This document shows positions 50,014-59,186 of a DNA stretch of 64,000 nucleotides, one piece after another. Below the pieces are notes generated by a model that was given only the letters and a program-made list of their open reading frames with translations, had not been told where the DNA came from and did not search any database. Location: contig CAZGVO010000008.1 of assembly GCA_964529175.1 (NCBI GenBank), positions 140,276 to 204,275 of the forward strand. Direction: 5' to 3'. Positions within the stretch are counted from its first letter, which is position 1. The number at the start of each line of letters is the position of its first letter. This DNA comes from JAAFJM01 sp964529175. GTDB lineage: Bacteria > Bacteroidota > Bacteroidia > UKL13-3. The translations under genes were made by a program, and so were the position numbers.

Positions 50014-52827
50014 TTATTTCATTTTTGGAAAATAAATTTTAAAAGTAGAACCAACATTTACTTGACTTTCTACCTCTATTTTTCCATTCATGGCTTCTAT
50101 TTGATTTTTGGTAATAAATAACCCAATACCACGCGAGTTTGGATTATTATGAAAGGTTTTATACATACCAAATAGTTTGTCTTTAAATTTATTTAAATCA
50201 AGTCCCAAGCCATTGTCTTTTACCAAAAGCACCAAATAATCTCCTTCAATTTGGGTAGAAATTTCAATTATTGGTAGTCTTTCTGGTGAGCGATATTTTA
50301 TAGCATTCGTTACTAAGTTTAATAAAATACTATCTAAATAAGCTGGAATTACTTCTAAATTTATATTGTTTGCTACTTTATTTTCAATTGTAACCCTCGA
50401 TTCTAAAATTACATCATTTACTACTAAAAAGGTTCTTTCAATTTCTTGTCTTAGGTTTAAAACACTTTTAGCTTGGTTTAAGTTATTTTGTACCGAAATT
50501 ATTTCATTTAAATTTTGAATGGTTTCTTCTAATTTATTGGTGCTGGTTTTCAGCATTTTAAATAAAGTCAATTTTTCTTCTTCATCATCTGTTTGGTCTA
50601 TTAAATTAATTAAACCAGTTAAATTAGCTGAATGTGAACGTATATTATGTGAAACTATATAAGTAAAGTTTAAAAGTCGTTTATTTTGGTCTGCAGTTAC
50701 ATCGGTTAATGCTTGTAACTGCTCTTGCTTGTCCATTCGTTCGGTTACATCTTTTTTTACATCAATAAAATTGGTACAAACACCGTTTTCATCAAATACA
50801 GGGGTAACCGAAATATCAAACCAAATTGGCTTACCACTTTTGGTATAGTTTAATAAAGTGGCATTGGTGGCTTCATATATTTTGGTGGCTTCCATCATTT
50901 CTTCAACTGATTCCCAATCAGTCTTAGGGCCTGCTAATAAATCTTTTTGTTCTTTTCCAATAACTTCGTCAAAAGTATATTCTGTCATTTTTTCAAATGC
51001 TTTATTTACCCAAAGAATTTTGGCATTTGCATCAGTAAGTATTACAGCATCAGTTGTTTTAGAAGCCACAAGGGCTAATTCTTTTATTTTTTCATCTTTT
51101 TCTTTTTGTATGGTAATATCCTGTAAAGTTCCATAAACTTTTATGCATTCACCGTTCTCTAACAGAGATTTACCAATTGCCCTAACCCATTTGTGATTTC
51201 CTTTAGCGGTAATTAGTTCTAGTTCTTCGTCATACTCTTTTCCATCTGTAACCGATTGGTTAAAAAACTCAGTTATTTTTATTCTGCTTGGGCCTTTTTT
51301 AAAGTAGCGAAGAATTGAATATATATTTGGCTTAAACTCTTTTTTATCAAGCTCATACATTTCGTAAATAAGATCAGTCCAAATTACTTCTTTGGTATTC
51401 ATATTTACTTCCCAACCGCCTACTTTAGCTAAAAAACTGGTTTGCTCAAGCATGCTATTAAGTTGCTCAAATTCAATTCTATTCTTTTTTTGCTCTGTTA
51501 TATCACGGGTAACAATAATATCTTTTATGTTTTTTCCATTTTCATCATAAAAAAAGCTAAAAGTATCTTCTCTCCATATATAGTTACCATTTTTATGCAT
51601 AAAACGGTATTCATATACTAAGTTCTCACTTTTTTTATTTATAGCATCGTCAATAGTTTTAAGCAGTTTTGGTCTATCATCAGGATGAATTAGGTTAAGT
51701 ATTTCTTCCTCTGTACGTTTGTATTGCTCCTCTTCGGAATAGCCAAACATATTTACATAAGACTTTGATGCATAGGTGATTCCTTTTTCTTCCAATACCA
51801 CTATTCCATCTGATGTATTTTCGCTTATAAACCTAAATTTTTCTTCACTTGCTAAAAGCTTTTCTTCTTCTAGTTTTCTATCCGAAATATCTTTTTTAAA
51901 GCCATACCAAACCACTAAACCATCAGGTTGCCTTTCTGGCTTGGCTAAAATTAATATGTGTTTTACAATTCCACTTGGAGTAGTTATTTTGTGTTCATTA
52001 GTAAAATAAGTAAGGTCATTGTATGATGATTTTAAATCGGTATTAAACTGATTAAGAGTATCTTTTGTAATCATTTTATACAAAATATAACCATCTTTAT
52101 AAACTTGTTCACTTGTTACTTCGTAAATATTTTCAACGGTGGAGCTGATATAATTATAAACTACTCTACCATTATTTTGCATGCTAAATTGATAACTAAC
52201 CCCTGGTAAATTTTCGGCAAGTTTGTTAAAAAACTCCTTACTTTCAATCAGTTCTTGCCTTGAGTTTTCTAGCTCTGCATTTTTTAACTGAACCAATTTT
52301 CTTTCTTCGTTGTAACTTGTTTTTACACTATTAACCAGTATTTTAAGCATTATCATTGCTAAAATACAACCAAATGTAATATCTAAAAATCTATCAAATC
52401 GATCTGGATATGTTTCTAAAATATACTCAGGTTTTAGGTATTCAACAATGTGTAAAAGAACGATAATAGAAATAGACCAAGCAAAAAACTTGTTTTGGTT
52501 TTTTAACTGAATAATAAATGATGAAATAAAGTACAGCACAAAAATTAATAATGTAGTGCTACCAAGCGACCCTGAGTTATAAAACCATAGAAAAATACAA
52601 TACACAAAAAAGGAAATAACTACACTAACATTGGTTATTTTTATATTAGGTTTTTTCTTTAGTATATAGTAAACGCCAAAATAAAATAGGGCTGCAAATG
52701 TTGTTACTGCTGCTGTAGAATATAGTTTTACAATTATATTTGCTATGGTAGCCAATACCGACATGATAGCAGTATTAACCGTTACCTTTTGTAAAATCTC
52801 AAATTCTAGTGAATCTTTTTTTTGCAT
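50014..52827 (-). CDS. membrane-bound multi-PAS sensor histidine kinase
   Basis: A 937-aa kinase. The N-terminal 170 residues contain about five transmembrane helices (AIMSVLATIANIIVKLYSTA to FGCILAMIMLKILV). At least four PAS or PAC-like modules follow between about 195 and 690 (each ends with phrases like VTRDITEQKK or GTLQDITIQKE). The DHp helix has H727 in YIVSHNIRSHSANLTG; the ATPase domain is complete (NLVTNAIKYRS, VKDNGLGLDL, SRGIGLFITKNQIEAMNG). It would autophosphorylate in response to an unknown signal. No response regulator gene is adjacent, so its partner lies elsewhere. Divergent from nuoJ with 267 bp of AT-rich spacer holding no other gene. Confidence 0.9.
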   Translation of the reverse strand: MQKKDSLEFEILQKVTVNTAIMSVLATIANIIVKLYSTAAVTTFAALFYFGVYYILKKKPNIKITNVSVVISFFVYCIFLWFYNSGSLGSTTLLIFVLYFISSFIIQLKNQNKFFAWSISIIVLLHIVEYLKPEYILETYPDRFDRFLDITFGCILAMIMLKILVNSVKTSYNEERKLVQLKNAELENSRQELIESKEFFNKLAENLPGVSYQFSMQNNGRVVYNYISSTVENIYEVTSEQVYKDGYILYKMITKDTLNQFNTDLKSSYNDLTYFTNEHKITTPSGIVKHILILAKPERQPDGLVVWYGFKKDISDRKLEEEKLLASEEKFRFISENTSDGIVVLEEKGITYASKSYVNMFGYSEEEQYKRTEEEILNLIHPDDRPKLLKTIDDAINKKSENLVYEYRFMHKNGNYIWREDTFSFFYDENGKNIKDIIVTRDITEQKKNRIEFEQLNSMLEQTSFLAKVGGWEVNMNTKEVIWTDLIYEMYELDKKEFKPNIYSILRYFKKGPSRIKITEFFNQSVTDGKEYDEELELITAKGNHKWVRAIGKSLLENGECIKVYGTLQDITIQKEKDEKIKELALVASKTTDAVILTDANAKILWVNKAFEKMTEYTFDEVIGKEQKDLLAGPKTDWESVEEMMEATKIYEATNATLLNYTKSGKPIWFDISVTPVFDENGVCTNFIDVKKDVTERMDKQEQLQALTDVTADQNKRLLNFTYIVSHNIRSHSANLTGLINLIDQTDDEEEKLTLFKMLKTSTNKLEETIQNLNEIISVQNNLNQAKSVLNLRQEIERTFLVVNDVILESRVTIENKVANNINLEVIPAYLDSILLNLVTNAIKYRSPERLPIIEISTQIEGDYLVLLVKDNGLGLDLNKFKDKLFGMYKTFHNNPNSRGIGLFITKNQIEAMNGKIEVESQVNVGSTFKIYFPKMK

Positions 52828-53094
52828 AATCCTATTCCATAAAATAGTGAATTGATAATTTGTTAATTACTATTTTACAATTGGCTAATTAAATATTTAT
52901 TTATTGTAAGAACAAAACTGATTTTTCAACTATTACAAAACATGAAAATATTTTTGCTTTTTTAAGCAATCATTGATAATTCATGTGTTTTTTTGTACAA
53001 AAACTAAAATCTTTCCACAAAAACTAAACCTTGCATAAAGTGTTTAGAAAATTTAGTAGTAATTAGTATTATTGCGGGCTTTTAATAAAATATT

Positions 53095-53601
53095 ATGGGA
53101 ATTAGTCAAATTATATTTTACATGCTAGCAGCGTTTACCTTGTTAAGTGCGCTGTTTGTAGTATTCAGTAAAAATCCAATTTACAGCGTTTTGTGGCTTA
53201 TTTTATGCTTTTTTTCAATAGCAGGCCATTTTGTAATGTTAAATGCTCAGTTTTTGGCTGTGGTACACATTATAGTTTACTCAGGCGCAATTATGGTTTT
53301 GTTTTTATTTACCGTAATGCTTTTAAATTTAAATAGCGAAACAGAACCTCATAAGCCAACTTTATTAAAGTTTGCAGCGGTTCTTTCTGGAGGTGCATTA
53401 TTTTTAATCATTATTGCTGCAGTTCGTAGTACCATGCCAGCGCCTTATGTTGCCCCACAATTATCAGAAGTAGGTTATGTAAAAAATATAGGTATGAAAT
53501 TGTATCGCGATTACACCTTGCCTTTTGAAGTAGCTTCATTATTATTTTTATCAGCCATGATTGGTTCGGTAGTTTTAGCTAAAAAAGAACGTTTTAATTA
53601 A
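53095..53601 (+). CDS. nuoJ: NADH-quinone oxidoreductase subunit J
   Basis: A 168-aa protein with five transmembrane segments; the pattern NPIYSVLWLILCFFSIAGHF followed by AQFLAVVHIIVYSGAIMVLFLF is diagnostic of NuoJ (ND6). It belongs to the membrane arm of complex I and is involved in coupling quinone reduction to proton pumping. It is the first gene of nuoJKLMN and is separated by 1 bp from nuoK. nuoA-I are not upstream; instead a divergent histidine kinase lies there. A clear promoter could not be found in the 267-bp spacer. Confidence 0.94.
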   Translation: MGISQIIFYMLAAFTLLSALFVVFSKNPIYSVLWLILCFFSIAGHFVMLNAQFLAVVHIIVYSGAIMVLFLFTVMLLNLNSETEPHKPTLLKFAAVLSGGALFLIIIAAVRSTMPAPYVAPQLSEVGYVKNIGMKLYRDYTLPFEVASLLFLSAMIGSVVLAKKERFN

Positions 53602-53602
53602 T

Positions 53603-53923
53603 ATGGAAAATAGCATTCAATCAGTTCCTCAAAATTGGTATTTATTACTAAGTACATTTATGTTTTGTATTGGAGTAATGGGCGTATTGTTACGCAGAAA
53701 TGCCATTATTATATTAATGTGTATAGAGTTAATGCTTAATGCAGTTAACTTGTTACTAGTAAGTTACAGTAGTTATGCAGGAAATGCAGAAGGACAAGTG
53801 TTTGTGTTTTTCATTATGGTGGTAGCTGCTGCCGAAGTTGCTGTTGGTTTGGCGCTATTGGTGAGTATTTACCGCAATGTAGCATCAACCGATATTGATA
53901 TTTTAAATAGAATGAAGTGGTAA
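53603..53923 (+). CDS. nuoK: NADH-quinone oxidoreductase subunit K
   Basis: A 106-aa protein with three transmembrane helices and two conserved membrane glutamates (in LMCIELMLNAVNLLLVSYS and VVAAAEVAVGLALLV), the signature of NuoK (ND4L), which contributes to the proton path. It begins 1 bp after the nuoJ stop. The 112-bp spacer to nuoL is longer than others in the operon and holds a small palindrome. Confidence 0.94.
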   Translation: MENSIQSVPQNWYLLLSTFMFCIGVMGVLLRRNAIIILMCIELMLNAVNLLLVSYSSYAGNAEGQVFVFFIMVVAAAEVAVGLALLVSIYRNVASTDIDILNRMKW

Positions 53924-53987
53924 GATAATAAACTCGAAATACTAAAAATTAAATTCGAATAGCGTATTATAAACTAAATAAACTCAG

Positions 53988-54002
53988 TCACGCAAGGCGT
54001 GA
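53988..54002. repeat. intercistronic palindrome between nuoK and nuoL
   Basis: TCACGC-AAG-GCGTGA, a 6-bp stem with a 3-nt loop, sits in the nuoK-nuoL spacer. No T-run follows, so it is not a standard terminator; it might influence mRNA processing or be a short REP-like unit. Confidence 0.45.
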
Positions 54003-54035
54003 AAGTACTTCGAACTTAAAACTAAGAACTTAAAA

Positions 54036-55967
54036 ATGACAGATACAGTTATACAAACATCAAACTTATTTATGCCAACAATACTCATTCCTTTGTTGCC
54101 GTTAATTGGTTTTATTATCAATGGTTTATTTGGCAAAAAATTAGGTCATGCCTCAGGTTGGATTGCCACCATTATGCTTATAGCATCATTTGCATGCTCA
54201 TTGTTTTTGTTTTTTAATCTTCCTGCGGGAGGTTCAGAAACAGTAGTTTTAAGCAATTGGTTTTATTTTAAAGATATCTTTATTCCATTTGCTTTTTTAA
54301 TTGATCCATTAACCATTACCATGCTTTTGGTAGTTACAGGTATAGGAAGTTTAATTCACCTATATTCAATTGGTTACATGCATCACGATGAAGGCTTTTC
54401 AAGATTCTTTACCTACTTAAATTTGTTTGTGTTTTTCATGCTTATTTTAGTAATGGGAAGTAACTACTTAATGATGTTCATTGGTTGGGAAGGTGTTGGT
54501 TTATGCAGTTATTTATTAATTGGTTTTTGGTTTAAAAATCAAGCTTATAACGATGCCGCTAAAAAAGCATTTATTATGAACCGCATTGGTGATTTAGGCT
54601 TTTTGGTAGGTATGTTTATGATGTTGTTCCATTTTAAAACTTTAAACTACGATCAAGTAGCAGTTGGGGCTTTGAATTTAGGAATTGGTAATATTACTAT
54701 TGTTGGAATTACATTGGCTTTATTTATTGGTGCAATGGGTAAATCGGCTCAATTACCTTTATATACTTGGTTACCAGATGCTATGGCTGGCCCAACTCCG
54801 GTTTCAGCATTGATTCATGCTGCAACCATGGTTACTGCCGGTATTTATATGATAGCACGTTCTAACATTTTATATTCATTAGCTCCTCATACGTTAGATG
54901 TAATTTTAATTGTAGGAACAGCTACCTCAATTTTTGCAGCCATTATTGGTTTATTACAAAACGACATCAAGAAAGTATTGGCTTATTCTACTGTTTCGCA
55001 ATTAGGTTTAATGTTTGCTGCTTTAGGAATGGGTGCTTTTGAAAGTGGTATGTTCCATGTAGTTACTCATGCATTTTTTAAAGCATTATTGTTCTTAGGA
55101 GCTGGTTCTGTTATACATGCATTAAGTGGAGAGCAAGACATGCGTAGAATGGGTGGTTTAGGTAAATATATCAAAATTACTTTTGCTACTTTCTTAATTG
55201 GAACTATTGCCATTTCAGGTATTCCTCCATTTGCTGGTTTTTTCAGTAAAGATGAAATTTTAGCAACCGCTTTTGAACATAATAAAATTATTTGGGGCCT
55301 ATTATCATTTAGCTCTATGCTAACTGCATTTTACATGTTCCGCTTATTGTATTTAACTTTCTCTACTTCTTTTAGAGGAACCGATGAGGTAAAACACCAC
55401 ATTCACGAAAGTCCAATGGTGATGACTTTACCATTGATGATTTTAGCAGTTTGCTCAATTGTAGTTGGTTTTATTGGTTTACCTCCAGTGTTAAGCCATA
55501 CGCATAGTTTTAAAACATACTTATCAAGCGTATTTGCTCAATCAAAAACTATTATGCCCGCTGGCCACGAAATGAGTCATTCTATGGAATGGATTTTAAT
55601 AGGAACAGCAGTTGGCTTAGCTTTGGTAAGTATTGCATTTGCTTACAATAAATATGTTATGCAAAAACAAACTCCAGTGGAAGATGAGCAACTAAGTGGC
55701 TTAAGTAAAGTGGTAGCTAATAAATTTTATGTTGATGAAGTTTATAATGCCGTTTTTGTAAAACCGATTATGCTTTTAAGCGATTTGTTTTTAGTAATTA
55801 TTGATAAATTAATCATTGATTTATTGGTACATGCGGTAGCATTTATAACTAGCCAAGTGGGGCGATTATTGCGTTTATTCCAAAGCGGCCATGTTGGTTT
55901 TTACATGTTTGCTATGGTTATTGGCATGATTATATTACTAGCAGTTCAAATTTTTGTTGTCATTTAA
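54036..55967 (+). CDS. nuoL: NADH-quinone oxidoreductase subunit L
   Basis: A 643-aa protein with about sixteen transmembrane helices. The antiporter-like core includes FIGWEGVGLCSYLLIGFWF with the key glutamate, the lysine in GAMGKSAQLPLYTWLPDAMA, and IHAATMVTAGIYMIARS. The C-terminal part (about 560-640) contains the amphipathic lateral helix and a last membrane anchor. NuoL is the distal proton pump of complex I. Its start lies 112 bp after nuoK, and it is followed by nuoM after 18 bp. Confidence 0.95.
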   Translation: MTDTVIQTSNLFMPTILIPLLPLIGFIINGLFGKKLGHASGWIATIMLIASFACSLFLFFNLPAGGSETVVLSNWFYFKDIFIPFAFLIDPLTITMLLVVTGIGSLIHLYSIGYMHHDEGFSRFFTYLNLFVFFMLILVMGSNYLMMFIGWEGVGLCSYLLIGFWFKNQAYNDAAKKAFIMNRIGDLGFLVGMFMMLFHFKTLNYDQVAVGALNLGIGNITIVGITLALFIGAMGKSAQLPLYTWLPDAMAGPTPVSALIHAATMVTAGIYMIARSNILYSLAPHTLDVILIVGTATSIFAAIIGLLQNDIKKVLAYSTVSQLGLMFAALGMGAFESGMFHVVTHAFFKALLFLGAGSVIHALSGEQDMRRMGGLGKYIKITFATFLIGTIAISGIPPFAGFFSKDEILATAFEHNKIIWGLLSFSSMLTAFYMFRLLYLTFSTSFRGTDEVKHHIHESPMVMTLPLMILAVCSIVVGFIGLPPVLSHTHSFKTYLSSVFAQSKTIMPAGHEMSHSMEWILIGTAVGLALVSIAFAYNKYVMQKQTPVEDEQLSGLSKVVANKFYVDEVYNAVFVKPIMLLSDLFLVIIDKLIIDLLVHAVAFITSQVGRLLRLFQSGHVGFYMFAMVIGMIILLAVQIFVVI

Positions 55968-55985
55968 CTTTTATACTTATCATTA

Positions 55986-57449
55986 ATGTTAACACTTATA
56001 TTATTACTTATACCTTTAGTAGCAAGCATTATTGCTTTATTTTTAAGAGGTGAATTGGTTAAATGGTTTAGTTTAATTGCTACTGTTGTCCAATTAGCAT
56101 TTACAGTTTATGTTTTTTCGGTGTTTAAAGCACCTAATGCTCCAGAGGTTATCAATAGCCTTTTATCATTAAATATTGATTGGATAAATACCCCAAAAAT
56201 CAATTTCAATATTGGCTTAGATGGCATGAGTTTATTGATGGTTATTTTAACCAATTTATTAATGCCTTTAATAGTTTTGGCGGGCTTTAACCGTAATCAA
56301 GAGCGTACACATATTATGTACTCATTGATGCTTTTGATGCACTTTGCATTAATTGGTGTTTTTGTGTCGTTTGATGGATTTTTATATTACATTTTCTGGG
56401 AGTTAGCATTGATACCAATTTACTTTATTTCGTTAAATTGGGGTGGTGTAAATAGAGCTACGGTAACTTTAAAATTCTTTATTTATACCTTAGCAGGTAG
56501 TTTATTGATGTTGTTTGGTTTCATATTCTTATATTGGAATACCGCAAGCCATAGCTTAAGTTGGGTTGATTTAACCATGAACCATATTTGCTCATGTAAA
56601 CAAGGATTTATATTTTGGATGTTCTTTTTAGCTTATGCCATTAAAATTCCAATTATTCCTTTCCATACTTGGCAGCCGGATACTTACAGCTCAGCGCCAA
56701 CTCAAGGCACTATGTTACTTTCAGGTATCATGCTAAAAATGGGTTTATACAGTTTATTACGTTGGTTATTGCCAATTCTTCCAATGGGAACAGCTGAATA
56801 TACTCCTTATGTAATTGCTATGTGTTTTATAGGGGTGGTTTACGCTTCGGTAATTGCCATTATGCAAACCGACTTAAAGAAACTATTTGCTTACTCATCA
56901 ATTGCTCACGTTGGACTAATAGCAGCAGGTATTTTTGCATTAAATGTTCAAGGTATTCAAGGTGGATTGGTTCAAATGTTGGCGCATGGTATTAATGTAG
57001 TTGGTGTGTTTTATTGTGCTGATATTATTATAAACAGAACTGGAAGTTCAGATATTAATACTTTAGGCGGTATTCGCGTATTATCACCTCGATTTGCTAC
57101 TTATTTTCTTATAATAGTTTTAGGCTCAGTAGCTTTACCATTAACCAATAGTTTTATTGGTGAGTTTATGCTTTTATTAGGATTGTTTGAGTACCATAGC
57201 TGGGCTGCAATTTTTGCTGGTTTAACAGTTATTTTAGGTGCAGTTTACATGTTACGCATGTATCAAAAAGTAATGTTAGGCGATGTAAATGAAAACGTTA
57301 CTGTTTTTGAAGATTTAAAGTGGAACGAAGAATTGGTATTAGCTACCATTGCCATTTTAATTTTTGCATTTGGAATTTTCCCTAAACCTATATTAGAATT
57401 AGTTGCACCTATTTCGGAGCAAATTTATAGACTTAGTTTTGTTAGATAA
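55986..57449 (+). CDS. nuoM: NADH-quinone oxidoreductase subunit M
   Basis: A 487-aa antiporter-like subunit with about fourteen helices. FWELALIPIYFISLNWGG carries the conserved glutamate, KIPIIPFHTWQPDTYSSAPT the coupling lysine and lateral motif, and MQTDLKKLFAYSSIAHVGLI the second lysine and histidine. It is the middle proton-pumping unit of complex I (ND4). It starts 18 bp after nuoL and is followed by nuoN at 28 bp. Confidence 0.95.
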   Translation: MLTLILLLIPLVASIIALFLRGELVKWFSLIATVVQLAFTVYVFSVFKAPNAPEVINSLLSLNIDWINTPKINFNIGLDGMSLLMVILTNLLMPLIVLAGFNRNQERTHIMYSLMLLMHFALIGVFVSFDGFLYYIFWELALIPIYFISLNWGGVNRATVTLKFFIYTLAGSLLMLFGFIFLYWNTASHSLSWVDLTMNHICSCKQGFIFWMFFLAYAIKIPIIPFHTWQPDTYSSAPTQGTMLLSGIMLKMGLYSLLRWLLPILPMGTAEYTPYVIAMCFIGVVYASVIAIMQTDLKKLFAYSSIAHVGLIAAGIFALNVQGIQGGLVQMLAHGINVVGVFYCADIIINRTGSSDINTLGGIRVLSPRFATYFLIIVLGSVALPLTNSFIGEFMLLLGLFEYHSWAAIFAGLTVILGAVYMLRMYQKVMLGDVNENVTVFEDLKWNEELVLATIAILIFAFGIFPKPILELVAPISEQIYRLSFVR

Positions 57450-57477
57450 TTTTACATTTTAAATATACCATTCATTA

Positions 57478-58860
57478 ATGAATACTTTAATATATACAGC
57501 TTGTTTAGGATTATTTGGCTTACTAGCCGAAATATTTAATTTACGTAAATATTTAATTCCAATTTTGGTATTGGGTTTAGCTGTTATTTTTAGCTTAAAC
57601 TTACAAACTTGGAACAATCCGCAAACACATTTTAACGGCATGTTGAGCGATAGCAATTTTTCAACTGCATTTAGTGGTTTGGCATTGTTTATCATGCTAA
57701 TTATTTTAATTCTTTCTGGCGATTTTTATACCAGCACCGATGATGAAAAACACATCAGTGATTATATGGCCATATTAATGTTTACACTTTGTGGCGCATT
57801 AATGATGTTTAGTTTTTCAAACATGGCTATGTTGTTTTTAGGAATTGAAACTTTATCTATTTCATTATATGTAATGGCCGGTAGCCGCAGGTTTGAAATA
57901 AAATCAAACGAAGCAGGTTTCAAATACTTCTTAATGGGTTCATTTGCTAGTGCATTTTTATTATTTGGAATAGCTTTGGTATTTGGTGTAACTGGTACTT
58001 TTAGCATTGATGGAATTGGTAACTACATGCGCATGCATGCCGATAAATTAGATCCTTTGTTTATTGTAGGTATGTTGCTAATGATATTTGCTATGTTGTT
58101 TAAAGTTTCTGCTGCTCCTTTTCACTTCTGGGCTCCAGATGTGTATGAAGGTGCACCTAGCTTAATTACAGCATTAATGAGTACATTGGTTAAAATTGCC
58201 GCTTTTGCTGCTTTTTACCGTTTGTTATCTTCTTGTTTTGTATTTGCATTAGGCAAAGCGGAAATTGTTTTAACCATATCGTGTGCTGCTACATTATTGG
58301 TAGGAAACTTGGTAGCATTGGTTCAAGATAACTTTAAACGCCTTTTAGCTTATTCTGGTATTAGTCATGCTGGTTATATGCTTTTGGCAATTATCAGTTT
58401 ACAAGGTAGAACTGATAGTGCATTGTTTTTATATTCAGTTGGTTATGCTGTAGCTAGTTTAGCAGCATTTGCTATTGCCATCACGGTATTTAAATCAACA
58501 GGAACTGAAAGTATAAGTGGATTTAACGGATTAGCCAAAAAGAATCCTTTATTGGCGGCTAGTTTAACCATGGCTATGTTGAGTTTAGCTGGTATTCCTC
58601 CATTTGCAGGCTTCTTTGGTAAATACTTTATTTTTAGCGAAGCTTTTAGAAATGGATGGCAAAATATGGTTTTTGTAGCCATTATCAGTTCAATTATTGG
58701 TGTGTTTTATTACATGAAAGTAATTGTGGCTATGTATAGTAAACCAGCTAACGAATTTGAAATTAAACCAACTTTTGCATACCAAATGGTTATAGCTGTT
58801 TGTTTGATTATAAGTATTGTTTTAGGTTTATATCCTGGCGTTTTTACTAAGTTATTATAA
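57478..58860 (+). CDS. nuoN: NADH-quinone oxidoreductase subunit N
   Basis: A 460-aa antiporter-like subunit with about fourteen helices. FLGIETLSISLYVMAGS carries the conserved glutamate, MLFKVSAAPFHFWAPDVYEG the lysine, and LVQDNFKRLLAYSGISHAGY the C-terminal lysine/histidine pair. It is the ND2-type pump proximal to NuoK. It closes the nuoJKLMN operon and is followed 45 bp downstream by a terminator hairpin. Confidence 0.95.
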   Translation: MNTLIYTACLGLFGLLAEIFNLRKYLIPILVLGLAVIFSLNLQTWNNPQTHFNGMLSDSNFSTAFSGLALFIMLIILILSGDFYTSTDDEKHISDYMAILMFTLCGALMMFSFSNMAMLFLGIETLSISLYVMAGSRRFEIKSNEAGFKYFLMGSFASAFLLFGIALVFGVTGTFSIDGIGNYMRMHADKLDPLFIVGMLLMIFAMLFKVSAAPFHFWAPDVYEGAPSLITALMSTLVKIAAFAAFYRLLSSCFVFALGKAEIVLTISCAATLLVGNLVALVQDNFKRLLAYSGISHAGYMLLAIISLQGRTDSALFLYSVGYAVASLAAFAIAITVFKSTGTESISGFNGLAKKNPLLAASLTMAMLSLAGIPPFAGFFGKYFIFSEAFRNGWQNMVFVAIISSIIGVFYYMKVIVAMYSKPANEFEIKPTFAYQMVIAVCLIISIVLGLYPGVFTKLL

Positions 58861-58904
58861 AAGGGCTTCTGGCTCCTAGCCACTAGCTGCTAGCAAAAAA
58901 TATT

Positions 58905-58937
58905 AAAAGCCAAATGTGAAAACGTTTGGCTTTTTTT
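58905..58937 (+). terminator. terminator of the nuo operon
   Basis: AAAAGCCAAA pairs with TTTGGCTTTT around TGTGAAAACG, followed by a T-run, 45 bp after the nuoN stop. Confidence 0.78.
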
Positions 58938-58961
58938 ATTAATATTGTTAAATAAGTACAA

Positions 58962-59186
58962 ATGAAAAAAATATATACTTACTTTATTGCTATGATTAGC
59001 ACCAGCATATTAATTTATGTTTTGGTTAGGTTTTTAATAGGCAATAATGTTATTTTAAATCCCAGCTGGCATACTACCATTTATCCTCCCGAAATAATTG
59101 CAATAGCTATTACACTATTGCTTTTGTTATTTAGCTTACTTGTTTACACCTTGTTTAAATGGTTTAATAAGGTTTTTGGAACATAG
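58962..59186 (+). CDS. small two-helix membrane protein
   Basis: A 74-aa protein with two hydrophobic helices (YFIAMISTSILIYVLVRFLI and IIAIAITLLLLLFSLLVYTL) joined by a polar loop NPSWHTTIYPPE, and a short basic C-terminus KWFNKVFGT. It is unrecognised. It begins 25 bp after the nuo terminator, so it is probably transcribed on its own, and its last 23 bp overlap convergently with the stop of the next minus-strand gene. Small membrane proteins after nuoN can be assembly factors, but no evidence links it to complex I. Confidence 0.6.
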   Translation: MKKIYTYFIAMISTSILIYVLVRFLIGNNVILNPSWHTTIYPPEIIAIAITLLLLLFSLLVYTLFKWFNKVFGT

